DNA of 64,000 bases from Streptomyces sp. NRRL S-455 (GTDB lineage: Bacteria > Actinomycetota > Actinomycetes > Streptomycetales > Streptomycetaceae): assembly GCF_000717875.1 (NCBI RefSeq), contig NZ_JOCT01000004.1, forward strand, positions 62,001 to 126,000. The letters run 5' to 3'. The position numbers and the translations under genes are program-made. The notes under the pieces are model-generated. The model ran no database searches and was not told where the DNA came from. It was given only the letters and a program-made list of their open reading frames with translations. This document shows, one piece after another, positions 57,643 through 64,000 of the stretch (its first letter is position 1; each line of letters starts with the position of its first letter).

Positions 57643-60186
57643 CTGACTACGACGTTCCGAGAGCTCGGAATCCTTCCCGAGACCGCCGAGGCCCTGGAGG
57701 CCGTCGGCATCATCACCCCCTTCCCCATCCAGGAGATGACGCTTCCCGTGGCCCTGTCGGGCACGGACGTCATCGGCCAGGCCAAGACCGGCACCGGCAA
57801 GACGCTGGGCTTCGGCCTCCCGCTCCTCGAGCGCGTCACCGTCCCCGCCGACGTCGAGGCCGGACGCGCCAAGCCCGAGGACCTCACCGACGCCCCGCAG
57901 GCCCTCGTGGTCGTCCCCACGCGCGAGCTGTGCACACAGGTCACCAACGACCTCCTGACGGCCGGCAAGGTCCGCAACGTCCGCGTGACGGCGATCTACG
58001 GCGGCCGGGCCTACGAGCCCCAGGTCGAGGCCCTCAAGAAGGGCGTCGACGTGGTCGTCGGCACCCCGGGCCGGCTGCTCGACCTCGCCGGGCAGAAGAA
58101 GCTGAACCTGAAGCACGTCAAGTGCCTGGTCCTCGACGAGGCCGACGAGATGCTCGACCTGGGCTTCCTGCCCGACGTCGAGAAGATCATCAACATGCTG
58201 CCGGTCCGGCGCCAGACCATGCTGTTCTCGGCCACCATGCCGGGCGCGGTCATCGGCCTGGCCCGTCGCTACATGTCGCAGCCCACGCACATCCGTGCCA
58301 CGGCCCCGGACGACGCGGGCGCGACGGTCGCGAACACCAAGCAGTACATCTACCGCGCGCACAACATGGACAAGCCCGAGATGGTCGCGCGCATCCTGCA
58401 GGCCGAGGGCCGGGGGCTGGCCATGGTCTTCTGCCGCACCAAGCGCACCGCGGCCGACCTCGCCGACCAGCTGAAGCAGCGCGGCTTCGCCTCCGGCGCG
58501 GTCCACGGCGACCTCGGCCAGGGCGCCCGTGAGCAGGCGCTGCGCGCCTTCCGCAACGGCAAGGTGGACGTGCTCGTCTGCACCGACGTCGCCGCCCGCG
58601 GCATCGACGTCGAGGGCGTGACCCACGTCATCAACTACCAGTCGCCCGAAGAGGAGAAGACGTACCTGCACCGCATCGGCCGTACGGGCCGCGCGGGCGC
58701 GAAGGGTACGGCGATCACGCTGGTCGACTGGGACGACATCCCGCGCTGGCAGCTGATCAACAAGGCGCTGGAGCTGGACTTCAACGACCCGCCGGAGACG
58801 TACTCCACGTCCCCGCACCTGTACTCCGACCTGGGCATCCCCGAGGGCACCAAGGGCGTCCTGCCGCGCTCGGAGCGCACCCGCGCCGGGCTGGACGCGG
58901 AGGAACTGGAGGACCTGGGTGAGCCGGGCGGCCGGGGGCCGCGCGGGCGCGGAGGCCGGGGTCGTGGTGACCGGGACGAGTCCCGGTCGGCCGACCGCGA
59001 GCGCCCGTCGCGCACCCCGCGGCGCCGTCGCCGCACGCGTGGCGGGGCCCCGATGGACGGGGCGCCGGACTCCGCCGCCACCACCTCGCCGGAGACCACG
59101 GCCACGGACGGCGCCGCCGAGGCGGAGGCCGTCACAGCACCTCGCACCCCGCGTCGCCGTCGCCGCACCCGCGGCGGTGCACCGGCCGGGTCGGCCCCGG
59201 TCGCGGCGGTCGAGTCGTCCGCCTCCGCGCAGGCGGAGAACGCCGTGACGACGGCGGAGGGCACGAGCCCGAGCGCGGAGGTGTCCGAGGCGGCGAAGCC
59301 GCGTCGGCGCCGTACGCGCAGGTCGGAGACGCCGGCGGTGGAGGCCGAGGCCGCGGTGACGCCGTCGGCCGAGCAGCCTGCGGCCCCGGCGGACGCGGAG
59401 GCCGCGGAGGCCGCGCCGGTCACGACCGCCCCGGAGACCGCTGAGCCCGAGGTGTCCGCCACCAAGCCGCGCCGCCGCACCCGCAAGACCACGGCGGCAT
59501 CCGCTGCCGAGTCGGCGGTCGCCGCGGCCGAGGGCACCGTGGAGCCCGCACCGGAGCAGACGGAGACCAAGCCGCGCCGTACCCGCAAGACGGTGGCGCA
59601 GTCCGAGGCCCCCGCCGACACCGCGGAGGCCTCGGAGGCCAAGCCGCGCCGCACGCGGAAGACCACCGCAGCCGCCGAGGCCGCCGTGGACACCGCCGAG
59701 GCCACGGAAGCCAAGCCGCGGCGCCGCACCCGCAAGGCAACCGCCAAGGCCGAGGCAACCACCGAGGCCGAGGCGAGCGTCGACACGGCCGAAGCGACCG
59801 ACGCGAAACCGCGCCGTACGCGCAAGACGGCTGCCACGGCTCCGGACCGAGGCCAAGCCGCGCCGCACGCGGAAGACCACCGCAGCCGCCGAGGCCGCCG
59901 TCGACACCGCCGAGGCCACGGAAGCCAAGCCCCGCCGCCGCACCCGCAAGGCCACCGAAACCGCCGAGATCCCCGCCCAGGCCGGACAGGAGCCGGAAAC
60001 CGCCGAGGCCAAGCCGCGGCGTGCCCGCACCGCGGAGCCCACGGAGGGCTGATGCTCACCCGACGGCCCGGTCCCACCCAGCGTGGGGCCGGGCCGTCGG
60101 CATTCCCCGCGGTGCGGGCCGTCACGGATGCCGCCCGTGGACGCACGCCCCGGACCGGACCCCCACCCGCTACCCTCACCCCGTGA
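57643..60186 (+). CDS. DEAD-box RNA helicase with frameshifted repetitive tail
   Basis: RNA helicase of about 847 codons as read. Motifs in order: Q motif (FPIQEMTLP), AKTGTGKT, PTRELCTQ, GTPGR, DEAD, SAT, and ARGIDVEGV with HRIGRTGRAG. After residue 430 the protein is a long basic tail with repeated KPRRRTRK units. The conserved part starts LTTTFRELGILPE; the only in-frame start at the right place is CTG 57643 behind AGAGG, with ATG 57415 as an alternative. Near 59840 the frame changes by one base: from 59848 the KPRR repeats continue in the next frame to a stop at 60052, whereas the open frame runs on to 60186. Confidence 0.85.
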   Translation: MTTTFRELGILPETAEALEAVGIITPFPIQEMTLPVALSGTDVIGQAKTGTGKTLGFGLPLLERVTVPADVEAGRAKPEDLTDAPQALVVVPTRELCTQVTNDLLTAGKVRNVRVTAIYGGRAYEPQVEALKKGVDVVVGTPGRLLDLAGQKKLNLKHVKCLVLDEADEMLDLGFLPDVEKIINMLPVRRQTMLFSATMPGAVIGLARRYMSQPTHIRATAPDDAGATVANTKQYIYRAHNMDKPEMVARILQAEGRGLAMVFCRTKRTAADLADQLKQRGFASGAVHGDLGQGAREQALRAFRNGKVDVLVCTDVAARGIDVEGVTHVINYQSPEEEKTYLHRIGRTGRAGAKGTAITLVDWDDIPRWQLINKALELDFNDPPETYSTSPHLYSDLGIPEGTKGVLPRSERTRAGLDAEELEDLGEPGGRGPRGRGGRGRGDRDESRSADRERPSRTPRRRRRTRGGAPMDGAPDSAATTSPETTATDGAAEAEAVTAPRTPRRRRRTRGGAPAGSAPVAAVESSASAQAENAVTTAEGTSPSAEVSEAAKPRRRRTRRSETPAVEAEAAVTPSAEQPAAPADAEAAEAAPVTTAPETAEPEVSATKPRRRTRKTTAASAAESAVAAAEGTVEPAPEQTETKPRRTRKTVAQSEAPADTAEASEAKPRRTRKTTAAAEAAVDTAEATEAKPRRRTRKATAKAEATTEAEASVDTAEATDAKPRRTRKTAATAPDRGQAAPHAEDHRSRRGRRRHRRGHGSQAPPPHPQGHRNRRDPRPGRTGAGNRRGQAAACPHRGAHGGLMLTRRPGPTQRGAGPSAFPAVRAVTDAARGRTPRTGPPPATLTP
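59641..59955 (+). repeat. Pair of near-identical ~101-bp direct repeats, 214 bp apart
   Basis: Copy 1 starts at 59641, copy 2 at 59855; about four differences. The offset of 214 is one base more than a multiple of three, which places copy 2 out of frame. Confidence 0.75.
60061..60099 (+). terminator. Hairpin after the unshifted end of the helicase
   Basis: 11-bp stem CGACGGCCCGG / CCGGGCCGTCG with an inner CCCAC/GTGGG stem. It lies 8 bases after the out-of-frame stop at 60052, supporting that stop as the original gene end. Confidence 0.7.
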
Positions 60187-61067
60187 CCAGGCCCCCCACG
60201 TTCGCCCCACCCCCCGGCGCCCGCGCGTACGCCCTGCGCACGACCCGAGGCGAGTTCGCCGTCGTGGACTCGTCGCCCGACGCCGGCGCGGAGGTCAGGG
60301 GCGTCGCCCTGCTGCTGCCCGGGTTCACGGGCAGCAAGGAGGACTTCGGGCTGCTGCACGAGCCGCTCGGAGCGCGCGGGTACCGGGTCGTCGCCGTGGA
60401 CGGCCGGGGACAGTTCGAGTCCGACGGGCCGGTGGACGACGAAACCGCCTACGCGCAGCGGGAGCTGGCGCTGGACGTGCTCGCGCAGGCCGAGGCGCTC
60501 GGCGTGCCCGTGCACCTCATCGGGCACTCGCTCGGCGGGCAGATCGCCCGTGCGGCCGTACTGCTCGACCACTCCCCCTTCCTCTCCCTCACCCTCGTCT
60601 CGTCGGGCCCGGCGGAGATCTCCGTATCGCAGCAGCAGCGTGTGAAGCTGCTGCGGGACGCGCTCACCGTGATGTCGATGGAGAGGGTGTGGGAGGCCAT
60701 CCAGGCGATGGGGCCTCCGGAGGAGGTCGGCGGGCCCGCACGCGGCCTCGGGGACCAGGAGCAGTTGCGCCGCCGCTGGCTGGGCAACAAGCCCGCCCAA
60801 CTCCTCGCCACCGGGCGCCAGTTGTGCACCGAGCCGGACCGTGTCGCCGAACTCGCCGCCGTGCCGCTGCCGTTCCACGTCCTGTCGGGCGCGCACGACG
60901 ACACCTGGCCGGTGGCGACCCTCGACGACATGGCCGTACGACTGAACGCGCGCCGCACGGTCGTCACGGGAGCCGAACACTCCCCGAACGCCGACCAGCC
61001 ACTGCCGACCGCCGAGGCGCTGGCCGACTTCTGGGACAGCACCCGGAAAGACGGCTCCCCGCTCTAA
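60183..61067 (+). CDS. Alpha/beta hydrolase
   Basis: 294-residue hydrolase: LLPGFTGSKEDF (oxyanion), nucleophile in GHSLGGQ, acid near LSGAHDDTWP and histidine in TGAEHSPNA. No signal peptide. GTG 60183; a frame from 60021 overlaps the helicase end. Substrate unknown. Confidence 0.85.
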   Translation: MTRPPTFAPPPGARAYALRTTRGEFAVVDSSPDAGAEVRGVALLLPGFTGSKEDFGLLHEPLGARGYRVVAVDGRGQFESDGPVDDETAYAQRELALDVLAQAEALGVPVHLIGHSLGGQIARAAVLLDHSPFLSLTLVSSGPAEISVSQQQRVKLLRDALTVMSMERVWEAIQAMGPPEEVGGPARGLGDQEQLRRRWLGNKPAQLLATGRQLCTEPDRVAELAAVPLPFHVLSGAHDDTWPVATLDDMAVRLNARRTVVTGAEHSPNADQPLPTAEALADFWDSTRKDGSPL

Positions 61068-61098
61068 TCCTGCGTCCGCTCCAGTACTGCGTCCGGCT

Positions 61099-61992
61099 CT
61101 AGTACTGCGTCCGCAGGTGCTCCCAGAAACCGTCCCGCAGCGCACGCCTGAGGTCCGCCTGCCCGCGCAGCGAGTACTGGAGCAGTCCCTCCGCCTCCAC
61201 GAGCAGGTCCTGGTCCACCGAGCCCGGCAGGTAGGGGTGTCCGGGCAGCAGCTCGACCAGCGTGTCCCGGCCGCGTGCCGCGAGCCACTTCGCCGCGATC
61301 TGCGCGCCCACGAACCGTACGTCCTCGCGGGTGGGGCGGCCGGTGGTCGTTTCGAAGGCGGGAGCCGTGCGGCGGGAGACGTACGGCTTGAAGAATTCGA
61401 GGTCGAAGGTGCGCTGGCTGTCGACCTCCCAGAGCAGCGGCTCCGCCTGGTTGCGGCCTTCCGGCGCCTCGATGCCCCAGAGGTGGACCCGGGCGCCGTA
61501 CCCCTGGGCCGCCTCCACCGCCGACACCAGGTCCTCGTCGCCGCCGAGCAGGGCCGCGTCGCTGATCGCGCGGTGCCGGGCGAGGGACTCGAGATCGCTG
61601 CGGATGAGCGAGTCGACGCCCTTCTGCTGGTTGTTGGCGTTCAGGTTGCCCAGCCGGACCTTCACGTCGGGCAGCTCCGCGATGGTCTGCTGCTCCGCCG
61701 TGTGGATCCGGCGGCGGGCGCCGTCGTACCAGTAGACCCGCAGCAGCCTGCTGTCCGCGAAGATGGTGCGGGCCCTGTCGATGAACGCGTCGATCAGGCC
61801 CTCGGCGTCCAGGTCGAAGGCCCGGCGGTCCTCCGTTCCGGCGACGAGCCGCCCCGCGGCCGCGTACAGGTACCCGGCATCGACGAAGATCGCATGGGTC
61901 GAGGGTGTCTTCGCCACCTCGGCGAGCATGCGCTTGAGCAGCTCGTTGGTGCGGTCGATGCGGTCGCTGAGCACCGCGAGGTCGTCGTTCAT
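61099..61992 (-). CDS. NYN domain (PIN-like) protein
   Basis: 297-residue protein with a PIN-like NYN nuclease domain: IFVDAGYLYAAAGR (first Asp), KGVDSLIRSDLESLA and GGDEDLVSAVEAA, the acidic residues of the presumed metal site. The remainder (about 200-297) resembles a small helical extension. Probably an RNA-processing enzyme. ATG 61992 follows GGAG; ATG 62001 and GTG 62016 are alternatives. Confidence 0.85.
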   Translation of the reverse strand: MNDDLAVLSDRIDRTNELLKRMLAEVAKTPSTHAIFVDAGYLYAAAGRLVAGTEDRRAFDLDAEGLIDAFIDRARTIFADSRLLRVYWYDGARRRIHTAEQQTIAELPDVKVRLGNLNANNQQKGVDSLIRSDLESLARHRAISDAALLGGDEDLVSAVEAAQGYGARVHLWGIEAPEGRNQAEPLLWEVDSQRTFDLEFFKPYVSRRTAPAFETTTGRPTREDVRFVGAQIAAKWLAARGRDTLVELLPGHPYLPGSVDQDLLVEAEGLLQYSLRGQADLRRALRDGFWEHLRTQY

Positions 61993-62079
61993 CGTCTCCA
62001 TTGTCCTGGCGGTCACGCTGCGAACACAACTGATCCCGATCGGTCCCGTAACGGCACTCTTACGGCTCGGTAATTAGAC

Positions 62080-62116
62080 GTTCGAAAAATTTCCTTAGCG
62101 TAGGGAATGTTTGAAC
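62080..62116. promoter_or_regulatory. AT-rich inverted repeat and possible SigR-like element
   Basis: GTTCGAAAAATTTCC...GGGAATGTTTGAAC is an imperfect inverted repeat in an AT-rich patch between divergent genes. GGGAAT (62103-62108) with GTT 19 bases later resembles a SigR promoter with one extra base. Confidence 0.35.
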
Positions 62117-62221
62117 GGTCCAGCCCTGTTGACTCATATGGAACACCGGGGCACCTCAGCCTCGTGGGCCTTCCGCCAGCAGTTCTCCTTCAGGAGGATC
62201 ACCAGACGAAGGGAGAAGCCC

Positions 62222-62374
62222 TTGCGCTTCGAAATCATGCACCTCGACGATGTCGACGGCACGCCCGTGGACACGACCGTCGTGGACGCCGCCTCCGTCA
62301 ACCGCATCGTTCAGCAGGCCGCCGCCATCGGGCAGCGCCTGTGGATCCGCCCGGCCGAGACCACGGTCTCATAA
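62222..62374 (+). CDS. Small conserved protein, 50 residues
   Basis: LRFEIMHLDDVDGTPVDTTV at the start, then VDAASVNRIVQQAAAIGQRLWIRPAE. Conserved in streptomycetes. TTG 62222 follows GGGAGAAG; the frame from 62111 includes untranslated sequence. Function unknown. Confidence 0.65.
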   Translation: MRFEIMHLDDVDGTPVDTTVVDAASVNRIVQQAAAIGQRLWIRPAETTVS

Positions 62375-62515
62375 CGCGCGCGGCTCTCCCCCACACCTCT
62401 CAGCCCCCCCGCCCGGCATCGGCCGCGCGGGGGGCTGAGCTGTTGCGGACCGTCGTGACCAGGGGCGTACTGGCTTGAGGGGGTCGGTGAGAGCGAGAAC
62501 AGGACGGTGGAGCAC

Positions 62516-64000
62516 ATGTCCGTTGCGGGCCGGTCGAAAGAGAAGCTGCACGAGCAGGCCGCCGCCGAGGCCGCGCGGCGATACGAGGACTCCACCGCGG
62601 AGCGCGAGCGGGTCGAGGGCCGGCTGGCGGCCGGTGTCCGGTTCCCGGACGCCCCTGACGCCCTCGCCGCCCGCGCCGACCGGATCCTCGACCGGGGCGG
62701 TCTGTCGCCCTCGGCGGTCGTGGCGGACATCCACCGGGAGGCCATGGACCTGCCCCAAGCCAACGAACGCGTCATCGACCTGTCCAACGAACTGCAGGCC
62801 TGGAGCTTCCTGCCGCGCGGAGTGCGGGCCGGGGCCACGGTCGCCCGGATCACCCTGCGCCGCGACGGCCGTGAGCTTCCGCACGGCACGGGTTTCATGG
62901 TGTCGCCACGGCTGATGATGACCAACCACCATGTCCTGCCCGACGAGGACTTCGCCCGCCAGTGCTTCGCGGAGTTCAACGCCCAGGTCACCGTCGACAA
63001 CGTGCCCGACGCCGCCGTCCGCCTGGAGTTCGACCCGGGCAGCTTCTTCGCCGCCGACCGGCGGCTGGACTTCGCCCTGGTGGCCGTCACGCCCGCCCAG
63101 GACGGCCTCCCGCCGGGCGAGATCTTCGGCTGGAACCGGCTCAGCGTGCAGCTCGGCAAGCTGGTGCTCGGCGAGAAGGTGAACATCATCGGTCACCCGG
63201 ACGGACGGCTCAAGGAGATCGTGCTGCGCGACAACGCGGTGCTGGTGCGGCTCGACGATTTCGTCCACTACAGAACGGACACGCGCCCCGGCAACTCGGG
63301 CTCCCCCGTCTTCAACGACCAGTGGGAGGTCGTGGCCCTGCACCACAGCGGCGTGCCGAAGAGGGACGACCAGGGGCGTGTCCTGCGGCAGGACGGCCGG
63401 CCCTGGCAGCCGGGCGACGGCGACGACGCGATCGACTGGGTCGCCAACGAGGGCGTTCGCATCAGCTCCGTCCTGAGGCACCTGGCCGGGCTGGACCTCG
63501 CCCCGGGGCGGCGGGCACTGCTGGCCGAGATGGGACCGGACTCCGGCCTTGACCAGAGCGTGGCCGCCCCCGCGCCTCAGCCCGAGCACACCACTCCGGA
63601 CGTACCCGGCGTCACGGCCCCGACGGTCCCCGCCGTCCCGGTGACCGTGCCCATGACGGTGAGCGAGACCCGGTCGCAGCCCCCGAAGAAGGGACGTCCG
63701 GCGCGGAGTACCGCGTTCGGCGGCCGCAGGCACCTGGTCTTCCTGCACGGCAGGGACCAGCAGGGCAAGGAGCCCGACGACCTCCGCCGGAACTGGACGG
63801 CCGGCCTGAACCGCGGACTGACCCTCGCCTCGCTGCCCCCGCTCGACCCGGACGACGTGTGGTTCCCGTTCTACGGCACGAGACTGGCCGGCCTCGTGAG
63901 CGGACGGGAGAGCACGGCCGAGGCCGTCGGCCTCGACCAGGTGAACGCCGCCGCTGCCGCCGAGGTCTTCGCCGCCGAGTCACCCACCGGCTCCTACGAG
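62516..64000 (+). CDS. Trypsin-like serine protease with second hydrolase-like domain (runs off the end)
   Basis: 495 residues are visible and no stop occurs before the window ends. A helical N-terminus (1-100) is followed by a trypsin-like domain: H139 in TNHHVL, D185 in RRLDFALV and S261 in RPGNSGSPVF form the triad; NSGSPV replaces GDSGG. After a proline/valine-rich linker (about 350-400) a second domain begins with RRHLVFLHGRDQQGKEPDDL, resembling the first strand and oxyanion loop of alpha/beta hydrolases. No signal peptide, so it acts inside the cell. ATG 62516 has GGTGGAG 4 bases upstream. Intracellular trypsin fusions of this kind occur in bacterial conflict systems. Confidence 0.82.
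   Translation, partial: MSVAGRSKEKLHEQAAAEAARRYEDSTAERERVEGRLAAGVRFPDAPDALAARADRILDRGGLSPSAVVADIHREAMDLPQANERVIDLSNELQAWSFLPRGVRAGATVARITLRRDGRELPHGTGFMVSPRLMMTNHHVLPDEDFARQCFAEFNAQVTVDNVPDAAVRLEFDPGSFFAADRRLDFALVAVTPAQDGLPPGEIFGWNRLSVQLGKLVLGEKVNIIGHPDGRLKEIVLRDNAVLVRLDDFVHYRTDTRPGNSGSPVFNDQWEVVALHHSGVPKRDDQGRVLRQDGRPWQPGDGDDAIDWVANEGVRISSVLRHLAGLDLAPGRRALLAEMGPDSGLDQSVAAPAPQPEHTTPDVPGVTAPTVPAVPVTVPMTVSETRSQPPKKGRPARSTAFGGRRHLVFLHGRDQQGKEPDDLRRNWTAGLNRGLTLASLPPLDPDDVWFPFYGTRLAGLVSGRESTAEAVGLDQVNAAAAAEVFAAESPTGSYE

Overview
The window is chromosomal DNA from a Streptomyces. It has very high G+C, many GTG and a few TTG starts, GGAGG-type ribosome binding sites, long G/C-rich hairpin terminators, a WhiB-family regulator of the WblC type, a SigR-type promoter and a gene order typical of the Streptomyces core chromosome. 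Almost every base is coding. Long open frames antisense to real genes are a G+C artefact and were left out.

Layout. 1-5.1 kb: end of aroA, rsgA, an SMR exporter facing a TetR regulator, hisN, a CBS-pair protein and a Fur-family regulator with a Fur-like box in front. 5.2-7.5 kb: two identical initiator tRNA genes flank a Sel1/TPR repeat protein, each with its own hairpin terminator. 7.5-14.4 kb: a large UPF0182 membrane protein, a PPA1309-like protein, a membrane-anchored PDZ-Lon protease, a 54-residue membrane protein, moaE and an extended-SDR epimerase. 14.6-20 kb: a DUF2342 metalloprotease-like protein coupled to a NUDIX hydrolase, then an operon of a TerD-AIM24 fusion and two more AIM24 proteins. 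20-23.6 kb: a YgjP-like metallopeptidase, and a ThiF/TOMM-type protein overlapping an AarF/UbiB kinase.

23.7-37.9 kb is a stress and DNA-repair block. wblC has a long leader with an upstream ORF, an attenuator hairpin and an AT-tract promoter, and it is coupled to a small arginine-rich protein. It is followed by uvrD2, a SigR-promoted mycoredoxin, nudC, an M20 peptidase, the adnA-adnB resection helicase-nuclease pair and an alkyltransferase-like protein. 38-44.1 kb: a pseudokinase-MprF-type membrane fusion and two paralogous secreted TAP-type hydrolase lipoproteins.

44.2-45.3 kb is a decayed integrative element. An internally deleted tyrosine integrase and one small ORF lie between direct repeats, one of which is the 3' end of moeZ. 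45.3-54.3 kb: moeZ and a five-gene surface-polysaccharide-like group (spherulin-4-like protein, epimerase, membrane protein with 11-residue repeats, PelF-like glycosyltransferase, DUF3152 protease-like protein) ending with an alpha/beta hydrolase. 54.5-61.1 kb: small conserved proteins, a TetR regulator, a ferritin-like protein, a DEAD-box RNA helicase whose repeat-rich tail is frameshifted, and an alpha/beta hydrolase. 61.1-64 kb: a NYN-domain protein, a 50-residue conserved protein, and the first 495 residues of a trypsin-like protease fused to what looks like a second hydrolase domain. That protein runs off the end and is the most likely conflict- or defence-type gene here.
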